This document shows, in pieces, positions 18,675-26,778 of a stretch of DNA of 64,000 nt; positions within the stretch are counted from its first letter, which is position 1; every line of letters starts with the position of its first letter. Source of the DNA: Myxococcales bacterium. Lineage in GTDB: Bacteria; Myxococcota_A; Polyangia; Fen-1088. The stretch is taken from assembly GCA_022184915.1 (NCBI GenBank), contig JAGTJU010000004.1, positions 604,057 through 668,056 on the forward strand. Direction: 5' to 3'. Below the pieces are notes generated by a model. That model was not told where the DNA came from. It ran no database searches and saw only the letters and a list, made by a program, of their open reading frames with translations. Made by a program: the position numbers and the translations under genes.

Positions 18675-19463
18675 ATGACCGCACGGCGCCGGGCCCCGAA
18701 CGCGGGGTTCACCCTGCTCGAGGTCTTGGTGGTGATGGCACTGCTGGGGCTCTTGGTGGGCACCACCGTGCGGGGAATCCGCTCGCTGGCCCGGAGCGAT
18801 ATCAAGAGCGCGGCGTCACGGCTCTCGGGAGCCATGCGCTACCTCTTCGATCGCGCCTCCACCACGGGCAAGGTGCATCGGCTCGTGCTGGACTTCGCGG
18901 AGCACAAGTACTGGGCGGAAGTGTCGGACGACCGCTACTTTCTGCCGCGAGAGAGGGAGACGCCCGAAAGTCGCATCGTGGCGTGGAAGGAAGAGCAGGA
19001 GGAGGCCGAACGACGCGCCGAAGGGCGCGCGCGGGGAGGGCGCGCCGATGAGGAATCCGGGGGTCAGGGTACGGGCCTGGGCGTCGGGTTTGGTAGTGGC
19101 TTCGGCAGCGCCAACAGCTACGACGTGGAAAAGTACCTGCCCAAGCCTTTCAAGCGCAAGCAGGCGCGGTTTCAGTCGTTCAAGGAGACGGCGATCAAGC
19201 CCGTTACTCTCAAGAACGCCAAGCTCTTCAGTGTCTACACCCCGCGCCTTTCGGAACCTATCCAGGAAGGTAAGGGGTACGTCTATTTTTTTCCCCTGGG
19301 CTACGCCGAGGCGGCCATGGTCTACCTGACGGACGAAGACCAAGAGGTCACCTATTCTCTGGTGGTCCACCCGCTCACCGGCCGCGTGAAGATCTACAAC
19401 CAGTACGTGGAGCCACCGCTCGAGACCCAGGTGGACGATGCGGGTGAGGTGGTCGACCCATGA
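18675..19463 (+). CDS. gspH: Minor pseudopilin H
   Basis: GspH is a minor pseudopilin. The 262-residue precursor has a class III signal A-G | F-T-L-L-E-V-L-V-V-M with cleavage after residue 11. The protein is longer than typical GspH (about 150-200) because of an inserted charged segment rich in Glu/Arg (about 98-130), followed by a Gly-rich stretch (about 131-150). The C-terminal part, with Y-F-F-P-L-G-Y-A-E and S-L-V-V-H-P-L-T-G-R-V, is the usual beta-domain. It overlaps gspI by four bases (ATGA). Confidence 0.85.
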   Translation: MTARRRAPNAGFTLLEVLVVMALLGLLVGTTVRGIRSLARSDIKSAASRLSGAMRYLFDRASTTGKVHRLVLDFAEHKYWAEVSDDRYFLPRERETPESRIVAWKEEQEEAERRAEGRARGGRADEESGGQGTGLGVGFGSGFGSANSYDVEKYLPKPFKRKQARFQSFKETAIKPVTLKNAKLFSVYTPRLSEPIQEGKGYVYFFPLGYAEAAMVYLTDEDQEVTYSLVVHPLTGRVKIYNQYVEPPLETQVDDAGEVVDP

Positions 19464-20194
19464 GGCCGCGGCGGACCCGTCGGCAATGCCGCCGTCACCG
19501 GTGCCCGGCTTCGGGTGGCTTTTCCTTGCTCGAGGTCATGGTGGCCTTGGCCATCTTGGCAGGGGCGCTGATCATCCTTCTGCGGATCGTCACCGGCAAC
19601 GTTCAGAACACGAACAAGGCCAAGCTGATGACGGTGGCTACCTTCCTCGCCCGGGCGAAGATCGTGGAGATCGAGGACCGCGTGCTCATCGAGGGCTTCA
19701 TCGACTTCGACGACGAGCGCAAGGGCGACTTCGCGAACGAGGGCTACCCGGAGATCGCCTGGGACTCGATTGTGGAACGGGTGCGTCTGCCGCTCGACCT
19801 GGCCCAGCAGACGCAGCAGGCCGCGGCGGATACCAGCCAGAGTGCCACCGACCTCAACAATCAAAACCCGCTGCAATTCATGGCGGGTTTCATGGGTGGC
19901 TTCATGAGCACTCTCATCGAGCCCATTCGGCTGGGCCTCGAGGAGTCGGTGCGCAGGGTCACGGTGAGGGTGTACTGGCAGGAGCTAGGCAAGCCGCAGC
20001 AGAGCTTCGAGGTGGTGACGTTCCTGACCGATCCCTCGAAGCTGGATCAAGCGCTGACGGGTGGGGCCATGTCGGCAGCGGGCGCGCCGGGGGCGCCGGG
20101 GGCTGCGGGCGCCACGAACCCCGGCCAGCCGCCGGGCCAACAGACGCCGCTGCCCAACTTGCCGGTCCCCGGCGCTCTCGGAGGCAAAAAGTGA
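19460..20194 (+). CDS. gspI: Minor pseudopilin I with large insertion
   Basis: GspI forms the pseudopilus tip complex with J and K. The 244-residue precursor carries an Arg-rich leader and the cleavage site S-G-G | F-S-L-L-E-V-M-V-A-L after residue 20. It is about twice the usual length (about 125). Residues about 115-160 form a Gln/Asn-rich then Met/Phe/Gly-rich insertion containing F-M-A-G-F-M-G-G-F-M. The last 40 residues are Gly/Ala/Pro-rich. The core beta-domain resumes with V-R-R-V-T-V-R-V-Y-W. Start and stop overlap gspH and gspJ by four bases. Confidence 0.85.
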   Translation: MRPRRTRRQCRRHRCPASGGFSLLEVMVALAILAGALIILLRIVTGNVQNTNKAKLMTVATFLARAKIVEIEDRVLIEGFIDFDDERKGDFANEGYPEIAWDSIVERVRLPLDLAQQTQQAAADTSQSATDLNNQNPLQFMAGFMGGFMSTLIEPIRLGLEESVRRVTVRVYWQELGKPQQSFEVVTFLTDPSKLDQALTGGAMSAAGAPGAPGAAGATNPGQPPGQQTPLPNLPVPGALGGKK

Positions 20195-20889
20195 GCGGGT
20201 CTCGCGCTCGCCGCAGCCAAGCAGGCTTCACGCTCCTCGAGGTGATGCTGGCCATGACCATCTTGATGTTCATCTCGGTGACCATCTGGGGCATGTTCAG
20301 CCGCACCTACGACACCAAGCGCCGCTTGGAGGTGGCACAGGAGCGCATTCACGTCGCCCGCGTGGCGCTCATGCGCATCACACGGGAGCTGGAGATGGCG
20401 TACCTCTCGAACCACGAGAATTCTCTCATCCAGGACCGCCGTACGTTGTTCGTTGCCACCTCGAAGGGGGACGTCGACGAGCTGCGGTTTTCATGGTTCG
20501 GAAAGCAGCGGTTGCGTGCCGACCTGGCCGAGGGCGACACGGCCCTGGTGATGTACTTCGCCGAGCGCGATCCCGAAGACCCAAGCGTCACCAACCTGAT
20601 GCGCCGGGAGACGCGACGCCTGCAGGCCGCCGACGCCCGCACGGTGAAGGCCGACACATACATCCTGTGCCCCCACGTAAGCCGGCTGAAGTTCAGCTTC
20701 TACGACGCACGCCTACGGGAGTGGCGAGACGCCTGGAGCACGATCGGGGGCGAACAGCTCGACTATTTGCCCACCCACGTGCGGGTGGCGCTGACGGTGC
20801 TCGACGAGCGGAACCGCGAGGTGACGTACCTCAGCGCTGCGCGGCTACAAATGACGGAAAAAGTGCAGCACATTCCCCTCCTGCGGTGA
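20191..20889 (+). CDS. gspJ: Minor pseudopilin J
   Basis: GspJ is a tip-complex pseudopilin. The 232-residue precursor begins at GTG 20191, which overlaps the gspI stop (GTGA). The cleavage site is Q-A-G | F-T-L-L-E-V-M-L-A-M after residue 12. The core shows the family's Arg/Glu helix followed by strands, ending in a region with Y-L-P-T-H-V-R-V-A-L-T-V, typical of GspJ/PulJ. The frame is open upstream through gspI but that part has no pseudopilin similarity. Confidence 0.88.
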   Translation: MSGSRARRSQAGFTLLEVMLAMTILMFISVTIWGMFSRTYDTKRRLEVAQERIHVARVALMRITRELEMAYLSNHENSLIQDRRTLFVATSKGDVDELRFSWFGKQRLRADLAEGDTALVMYFAERDPEDPSVTNLMRRETRRLQAADARTVKADTYILCPHVSRLKFSFYDARLREWRDAWSTIGGEQLDYLPTHVRVALTVLDERNREVTYLSAARLQMTEKVQHIPLLR

Positions 20890-20894
20890 CCTCG

Positions 20895-22256
20895 ATGAAG
20901 CGAACGTGCAACAGGATCAGGACCGCGCTCGTCGAACGGCACCGCGCGCGCCACCGGCGTGATCGCGAAAGCGGCGTGGCGTTGCTCATGACGATCGCCT
21001 CATTGACCTTGCTCATCGCCTTGGTCACCGAGTTCACCTACGACACCACCATCCAGCTGGCCCAGGCGGCGAACGCCCGCGACGAGGTGCGGGCTCACTA
21101 CATGGCGCGTTCGGCCGTGAACCTCTCCCGCATGCTCATCAAGGTTCAGACGCGGTTCATCGATCCCATCATGGGCAACGCCCAGAAGATGCTAGGCAAC
21201 AGCCTGGGTCCTGGGATGGGGCTGTCCCTCCGCATCACCGACTACGCCGGTCCCATCATGAGCTTTTTCGGCGGCTCGAAGGAGGAAGCGGCGGGGCTTG
21301 GTGGACTCATCGGGATTGACGTCACCCAGGCCAAGGGGCTGGGATCGGCGCACGGCACACTCGACGCCGAGATTTCGACAGAGGACGGCAAGATCGATCT
21401 CAATTGCGGTAGCGGCATGTCCTGGAACGCGCAGAGCCAGGCGATCCTCTACCAGCAGCTTTTGGGGCTGATGTACTCGCCCCGCTACAACCCGCTCTTC
21501 GAGTTTCCGAACGCCCAGGGTCAGATCGTCGAACGCACCGAGGTGGCCACGGCCCTCATCGACTGGGCCGACGGGGACGAGCAGCGGTTTTCGCCGCTTG
21601 GGAGCTCCGGTTCGGAGGACTATCGCTACAACGCTGGCCGAGATCCTTACCGCTCCCACGACAACAGCTACGACACGGTCGAGGAGGCCGCGCAGGTGTA
21701 CGGCATGAGCGCCGATTTGGTTGAGGCCTTCATGCCGTATCTCACGGTGTACGCGAACAGCGATGGTAGTCGGCAGTGCAAGGTCAATCTGCGTTCGATC
21801 AAGGGCGACTGCACGCCACTCCTGGTTGGGCTCATTCGGGCGGCCATGTTGAGCGACCCCACGAAGCCGCCCTCTGACCCGTCCGTGCTGGACGACCGCA
21901 TGATTTACCCTTTGGCCAGCATCCTGTGTGAACGGGGCAGTGTTCTCGGCTTCGACAGCCTCGAGACCATCGTGTCCGTGCTCAGCAACCCGGCCGGGTC
22001 GATCTCGCGGGAGGATCCGCGCTACCAGATGATGCAGCAGCTGCGTGGCATCAACGTTTCTAAGGAAGATCTGGCCAAGGTGGCCTACGTGGGCACGCCC
22101 CGTGTGTATCGGATCGTGGCGAAGGGCGAAGTGGGCAAGGTCAAAAAGAAGATCACGGCCATCCTCGATACCAGCCGAGATCTGTTCAATCCCGTAACCC
22201 AGAACGTCATGGCGGAACGAGCCGCCGGCGTGTTTCAGTATTGGCGCGAAGAATGA
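20895..22256 (+). CDS. gspK: Minor pseudopilin K
   Basis: GspK caps the pseudopilus. The precursor has about 453 residues, with a basic leader and cleavage site E-S-G | V-A-L-L-M-T-I-A; the +5 Glu is missing, a known feature of GspK. The alpha-domain motif A-R-D-E-V-R-A-H-Y-M-A-R-S-A-V-N is conserved. A hydrophobic Gly/Met-rich insertion (about residues 92-140) with M-S-F-F-G-G is unusual. The later A-L-I-D-W-A-D-G-D and Y-x-A-R region matches the SAM-like and pilin domains. A GTG at 20886 overlapping gspJ would add three residues and cannot be excluded as the start. Confidence 0.87.
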   Translation: MKRTCNRIRTALVERHRARHRRDRESGVALLMTIASLTLLIALVTEFTYDTTIQLAQAANARDEVRAHYMARSAVNLSRMLIKVQTRFIDPIMGNAQKMLGNSLGPGMGLSLRITDYAGPIMSFFGGSKEEAAGLGGLIGIDVTQAKGLGSAHGTLDAEISTEDGKIDLNCGSGMSWNAQSQAILYQQLLGLMYSPRYNPLFEFPNAQGQIVERTEVATALIDWADGDEQRFSPLGSSGSEDYRYNAGRDPYRSHDNSYDTVEEAAQVYGMSADLVEAFMPYLTVYANSDGSRQCKVNLRSIKGDCTPLLVGLIRAAMLSDPTKPPSDPSVLDDRMIYPLASILCERGSVLGFDSLETIVSVLSNPAGSISREDPRYQMMQQLRGINVSKEDLAKVAYVGTPRVYRIVAKGEVGKVKKKITAILDTSRDLFNPVTQNVMAERAAGVFQYWREE

Positions 22257-22284
22257 AAGCCGAAGTTAAGCACCAGGAGTCGTC

Positions 22285-23973
22285 ATGGCGCATCTGATCA
22301 CAGGCATCGATCTGGGCAGTCACGCCGTCAAGTTCGTCTGCATCGAGGCGGGATTCCGCAAGGCCAGGGTTCGCGCGGCCTTCGAACAACTCGTCGAGCC
22401 GGGCGAGTCCGCGTTGGCCGAGCGTCAGGCCGCCGCGCTAACGAAAGGCCTTGCCAAGGTACCGGGCGAGCTGATGGCATACGCCGCGCTCGACGGTGAC
22501 CGGCTGGCGGTGCGGCGTCTTCAGTTTCCCATTGCTGACGTCCGCAAGGTCGAATCGGCCATCCCGTTCGAGCTCGAGGGTGAGATCGCTCAGCCGCTCG
22601 AGAGCGTGGTGTTCGATTTCGAGCTTTTGCCCCCCGGAAGCTCGCCGGAAGAGGCGACACGGGTCCTGGCCGTGGCGGCGGGGCAGGAGGACGTGGGGGC
22701 GGCCCTCGAGCGCTTCAAGGCCGCTGGGGTGGAGCCCCGAAGCTTGTACGCGGCCCCGCTGATTTATCGCTTCCTCGAACCGGCCCCCTCCGTGGTGGCG
22801 GCAGAGGATATGGCGGCCGCTGCGGCCGCGCGCGAAGACACGCTGGTTGCTCAGCTGCCCACGCCCGACGTGGTGGCCGCCGCCGAAGCGGAAGCGGACA
22901 CAATTTCGTCTGGCGGGCCCCCTCTGCGCCTGCTGCTGGACATGGGCGCCGCCCGCACGAACCTCGTGGTTCTCGAAGCCGGGCGCCCGGTGTTCTCGCG
23001 CACCGTGCTGCGCGGAGGAAACCACCTGACCTTGGCGTTGGCTGAGGCTTTCGGGGCCTCTTTCGAGCAGGCCGAAGCAGCCAAGTGCACCCGGGGTGCC
23101 GTGGCCCATGCGGGTTTCGTGGCCGCCGACGCCGTGGAGGCACGCATGGCGGAGGTGCTGCGCGCGTCCTTGGCCCCGCTGCTGCGCGACGTGCGGCAGA
23201 CGCTGGCCAGCTATCACGGGCTTTACCACCGGAGGGTGGAGCGGCTCTCCGTCGTGGGGGGCTGTTCGGCGCTGAGGGGGCTTGCCGCCGGGCTTGCCGA
23301 GGCTCTCGACATGAAGCTCGTCGGCCTTGAAACGGATCGCTCGGGGTTCCCGGCCGAGGCCGACGAGTTGCCCCTGGCGCCCCCCTTCGCTCTTGCCGAG
23401 GCCATTGCGTGGGCGGGGGTGCGCGGCGCGCGCGTCACCGACCTGCGCAAGGGCCCCTTCGTGTACCGCGCAAGCTTCTCCGTGGTCCGCCAGAAGGCCT
23501 GGCACCTGGCTGCGCTCGCGGCAGCCGTGGTGATGGCGGTCGTGGTGGACGGCGCGATGGCCTACACCCGGCTTCATCAGGAAAACGAAAAGCTCGAATC
23601 GGAGCTTGCGCAGGCAACCCGCGAACTGTTTGGGGCGCCCGATGGCGATGCGGCGAGCGTGGCGCGCTTGCTCAAGCGCGGGTTCCGCGAAGAGATGCCT
23701 CCCATACCCGCGTTGACGGCCTACGACATCTTGAATGAGGTCTCGCGGCGCCTGCCTTCGAAGGAGAAGATCAAGCTGGACCTGCTGCAGCTGGATATTC
23801 GCCCGAAGAAGATCTTCTTGAAGGGAACCATCGATTCGGTCGCCTCGGTCGACGAGATGGTGGGAGCGCTCAAGGAGATCGACTGCTTCGAGGAGATCAC
23901 CAAGGGTGCGATCACCGAGGTGTCCGGGGGCGAAAAGCAGTTCACTCTTAACGTGAAGTCCACGTGTCCGTGA
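22285..23973 (+). CDS. gspL: Type II secretion protein L (PilM/PilN-like architecture)
   Basis: GspL couples GspE to the membrane platform. The 562-residue product has a cytoplasmic actin-like domain (about 1-385) starting G-I-D-L-G-S-H-A-V-K-F-V and containing L-D-M-G-A-A-R-T-N-L and V-V-G-G-C-S-A-L phosphate/adenosine motifs closer to PilM than to enteric GspL. A single membrane helix (about 410-432) is followed by a coiled segment and a PilN-like ferredoxin fold in the periplasm (about 470-560). It is much longer than classical GspL (about 400). A CAGGAG ribosome site precedes the ATG. Confidence 0.85.
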   Translation: MAHLITGIDLGSHAVKFVCIEAGFRKARVRAAFEQLVEPGESALAERQAAALTKGLAKVPGELMAYAALDGDRLAVRRLQFPIADVRKVESAIPFELEGEIAQPLESVVFDFELLPPGSSPEEATRVLAVAAGQEDVGAALERFKAAGVEPRSLYAAPLIYRFLEPAPSVVAAEDMAAAAAAREDTLVAQLPTPDVVAAAEAEADTISSGGPPLRLLLDMGAARTNLVVLEAGRPVFSRTVLRGGNHLTLALAEAFGASFEQAEAAKCTRGAVAHAGFVAADAVEARMAEVLRASLAPLLRDVRQTLASYHGLYHRRVERLSVVGGCSALRGLAAGLAEALDMKLVGLETDRSGFPAEADELPLAPPFALAEAIAWAGVRGARVTDLRKGPFVYRASFSVVRQKAWHLAALAAAVVMAVVVDGAMAYTRLHQENEKLESELAQATRELFGAPDGDAASVARLLKRGFREEMPPIPALTAYDILNEVSRRLPSKEKIKLDLLQLDIRPKKIFLKGTIDSVASVDEMVGALKEIDCFEEITKGAITEVSGGEKQFTLNVKSTCP

Positions 23974-24008
23974 GCGCCGCAGGACGCGTAAATCGAAGGA
24001 AATGAAGT

Positions 24009-24635
24009 ATGGCAAAGCTGGGTGACATCAAGACCAAACTCGCGCGTCCCCTCGCGGCGGTAGCCGGTGAGTGGGATCGCATGGCGCCGCGAGAGCGACG
24101 GCTCGTTGCGGCCCTGGGTGCTGCGGTGGTTCTCATGGTCATGTTCGTGGGCGGGTTCATGTTCTTTTCGAGCCTCGGCGACGTCGAGACGCGGAACGAA
24201 GAGATCCGTGACGCCCTCAAGGCCATCGCCCGCAACCGCAACGAGTATCTGGAAGCCAAGGGTCAGATGCGGGCGTTGGAGGTGCGCATCGGCAGCATTC
24301 CGCCCCAGCTCGCAACCGATCTCGAGGCTGCTGCCCGCGAGGTGGGCATTCAGATCCCCGAGACCAACGAGCGACCTGCCGCTGCCGTGGGAAAGCGCTA
24401 CATGGAGCACAACGTGGACGTCACGCTCCGCCAGGTGGACCTGCAACAGCTCGCGCGCTTTCTGCACAAGCTCGAGACGGGGCAACACATGATTTATGTG
24501 ACCCGCCTCGACGTGCGCCGGCGGTTTGCCGAAAAAGACAAGCTCGATGTGAAGCTCACGGCGTCAGGGATCGAGCGCGTACAAGCCCAGCCCAACAAAC
24601 GGAAGCTGGCGGGAGGACGTCCGGAAGATGTTTGA
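24009..24635 (+). CDS. gspM: Type II secretion protein M (PilO-like)
   Basis: GspM is a bitopic inner-membrane protein that pairs with GspL. The 208-residue product has a short cytoplasmic N-terminus with M-A-P-R-E-R-R-L-V, a membrane helix (about 32-55), a coiled-coil (about 60-95), and a periplasmic ferredoxin-like domain. The D-L-Q-Q-L-A-R-F-L-H-K-L-E and I-Y-V-T-R-L-D-V segments resemble PilO/GspM. Its end overlaps the start of gspN by eight bases. Confidence 0.85.
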   Translation: MAKLGDIKTKLARPLAAVAGEWDRMAPRERRLVAALGAAVVLMVMFVGGFMFFSSLGDVETRNEEIRDALKAIARNRNEYLEAKGQMRALEVRIGSIPPQLATDLEAAAREVGIQIPETNERPAAAVGKRYMEHNVDVTLRQVDLQQLARFLHKLETGQHMIYVTRLDVRRRFAEKDKLDVKLTASGIERVQAQPNKRKLAGGRPEDV

Positions 24636-25632
24636 CCTCAAGCGTTTCAATCTCGCACGGCTCATCAGCCGTAGCGGCACGGTGGGCCTGATGGTGGCGT
24701 TCGGGGCCGTGGTCTACGCCGTCGCGCTGGTCGTGGTGTTTCCCTACGAGCGGGTGGGCGAGTTCGCGGAGGCAACCGCCAGCACGTTGGGCTACGACGT
24801 GGAGATCGGGGAAACGGGCCCTACTTTCGGGGTGGGCGTCAAGCTCGACGAGATTCGTGTGCGCACACGGCCTCGCGCCGGTAGCAAACCCGTGAGCTTT
24901 CTCATCGAGACCGCCCGCGTGACCACCTCGCCGCTCAAGAACCTGACCGGCGGTCTCGCCTACGATTTCGAGGCCGAGGTCTTTGGTGGGCAGCTGGCGG
25001 TCTCTGTCGAGGCGGACAGCAAGCAAGGGGAGGGCAAGGTCAACGTGCAGGGACTCGACTTGGCCCAGTTGCCGGGCATCAAGGAGTCGTTCGGGATTCC
25101 TTTGGCGGGCAAGGTCAGTGCCGACGTGGCGCTGGTGCTGCCGAAGCTGAAGGCAGCCGAGGCGGACGGCACCGTGCAGATCCAGTGCGCTGGCTGTTCG
25201 GCGGGGGACGGCAAGGCCAAGCTGAGGGTGGATAGCAATCCGCTCCTGGCGGAGGGGCTCACCATCCCGCGCTTGAGGCTTGGCGATCTCGAGGGACGGA
25301 TTGTGTTCGAGAAGGGGACCGGCCGCATCGAAGGCATGCACGCCAAGAGCCCCGACGCCGAGATCGACGTGGAAGGCACGGTACGCCTGGCCGATCCCGC
25401 AGATCTGTCCCAGCTCGATCTCTACGTGACGTTCAAGCTCAGCGACAAGCTGGTCAAGAGTGACGACAAGTTCCAACTGCTCCTCCAGCTCGCCGAAATG
25501 CAAGGCAAGCGCCCCGATGGCTTTTACGGTTTTCGGATCCAGGGCTCTCCTCGCCATCTGCGTGACCCGCAGTGGTCGAAGACCTCTCCTTTTCCCCCGC
25601 GCAGCCGTACCCCCAAGCCCAACGCGGGCTGA
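24628..25632 (+). CDS. gspN: Type II secretion protein N
   Basis: GspN is an accessory inner-membrane protein found in a subset of type II systems. The 334-residue product has one N-terminal membrane helix (about 20-40) and a long beta-rich periplasmic domain with AsmA-like repeats such as G-L-A-Y-D-F-E-A-E-V-F-G-G and a later C-A-G-C pair (about 191-194). The delta-proteobacterial form is common in such clusters. It closes the operon: its stop lies 12 bp from the stop of the convergent sigma-54 activator gene. Confidence 0.78.
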   Translation: MFDLKRFNLARLISRSGTVGLMVAFGAVVYAVALVVVFPYERVGEFAEATASTLGYDVEIGETGPTFGVGVKLDEIRVRTRPRAGSKPVSFLIETARVTTSPLKNLTGGLAYDFEAEVFGGQLAVSVEADSKQGEGKVNVQGLDLAQLPGIKESFGIPLAGKVSADVALVLPKLKAAEADGTVQIQCAGCSAGDGKAKLRVDSNPLLAEGLTIPRLRLGDLEGRIVFEKGTGRIEGMHAKSPDAEIDVEGTVRLADPADLSQLDLYVTFKLSDKLVKSDDKFQLLLQLAEMQGKRPDGFYGFRIQGSPRHLRDPQWSKTSPFPPRSRTPKPNAG

Positions 25633-25644
25633 ACAGGGCGGGCG

Positions 25645-26700
25645 TCAATCACCGAGGGCTGCGCCCTCGCGCTTCATGGTGCGCAGGCGCTCGTGCAGAC
25701 TGCTCCGCGAGATCCCGAGCGCCCGCGCGGCCTTCACACGGTTCCCGTGGCACTGCCGTAGCTGGTAGACGATCAAAGCCCGCTCGACCTCGGCCACCGT
25801 CTTTCCCTTCACGTCGAGCCAGTGTTCAGGCAGGCGCGGGGCGGGTGCAGGTTCATCGGCGGCGTAGCCGGCCGGGGCGGGGAAAAGCTGCGTGTCACAG
25901 CCAGCGAGCTCATCGGCGACGGCGTCCCAGGCCAGCCGTGGCCCTCGGAGGGCCGCGACGCGCGCCGCGAAATGCTTCAGCTCCCGGACGTTGCCTGGCC
26001 ACGGGTGGCGGCACATCAGGTGCCAGACCTCGGGGGGAGGCTCACCAGCAGGGGCCTCTGCTCCCCAGAAGGAGGTCAGCAAGGGCCCGAAATCCTCCGG
26101 GCGTTCCCGCAGGGGCGGAAGCGTCAACGTGGCGCCTGCCAGGCGGTGATAGAGATCCAATCGAAAACGCCCTTCATGGGCCTCCCGACGCAGATCCCGG
26201 TTCGATGCCGCCACCAGCCGGACGTCCACGGGTAAAGGCCGCCTCCCGCCCACGCGCACGACCACGGACTCTTCGAGCGCGCGGAGCAGCTTGGGCTGCA
26301 GATCGAGGGGCAATTCGCCAACCTCGTCGAGGAAGAGGGTGCCGCCGTGGGCGGCCTGGAACCACCCCGCCTGGGCATCTCGGGCCCCCGTGAACGCCCC
26401 ACGCTCATGCCCGAAGAGCTCGCTCTCGATGAGCTCGCGAGGCAGCGCCGCGCAGTTGACCACCACCCAGGGCCCATGGACGCGGGGGCTGGCCTCGTGA
26501 ACGAAGCGCGCCAGACTCTCTTTGCCCGTTCCACTTTCGCCGCTGACCAACACCGGCAGGGGGCTCTGCGCGAGCTTGCGCGCCCGGCTCACGAGCGCCG
26601 TGAGCGAGGGCGCATTCACCAGCAGGTCTGCCGCCGTGCACGCGCGTGGGTGGGTGGGTGGAAGAGGTGGGGGGACTTCCGCAACGCCAAGCGAGGTCAT
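25645..26700 (-). CDS. Sigma-54-dependent activator without sensory domain
   Basis: This 351-residue protein has only a short Pro-rich N-terminus, an AAA+ domain and a Fis-type helix-turn-helix. Walker A G-E-S-G-T-G-K-E is at 54-61, G-A-F-T-G-A at 101-106, L-D-E-V-G-E near 125, and the W-P-G-N-V-R-E-L segment follows. The C-terminal helix-turn-helix includes [16 protein letters not shown]. Lacking a receiver, GAF or FHA domain, it may be constitutively active, controlled by a partner, or by expression level. Its targets are unknown; it is downstream of the giant MopE-type genes on the same strand with a 78-bp gap. Confidence 0.88.
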   Translation of the reverse strand: MTSLGVAEVPPPLPPTHPRACTAADLLVNAPSLTALVSRARKLAQSPLPVLVSGESGTGKESLARFVHEASPRVHGPWVVVNCAALPRELIESELFGHERGAFTGARDAQAGWFQAAHGGTLFLDEVGELPLDLQPKLLRALEESVVVRVGGRRPLPVDVRLVAASNRDLRREAHEGRFRLDLYHRLAGATLTLPPLRERPEDFGPLLTSFWGAEAPAGEPPPEVWHLMCRHPWPGNVRELKHFAARVAALRGPRLAWDAVADELAGCDTQLFPAPAGYAADEPAPAPRLPEHWLDVKGKTVAEVERALIVYQLRQCHGNRVKAARALGISRSSLHERLRTMKREGAALGD

Positions 26701-26778
26701 GTCCCTCTATCGGGTCACCTGCGCCAAAGTTGTCGAAAAAAGGGAGTCCTGAGCCCACCCCTTGGTTTTCCGTCGTCC

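Noticed and set aside
26701-26778. A GGG...CCCTTTTTT pattern after the MopE lipoprotein gene as a terminator.
   Set aside because: The stem is only three base pairs; the T run alone is not enough to call it.
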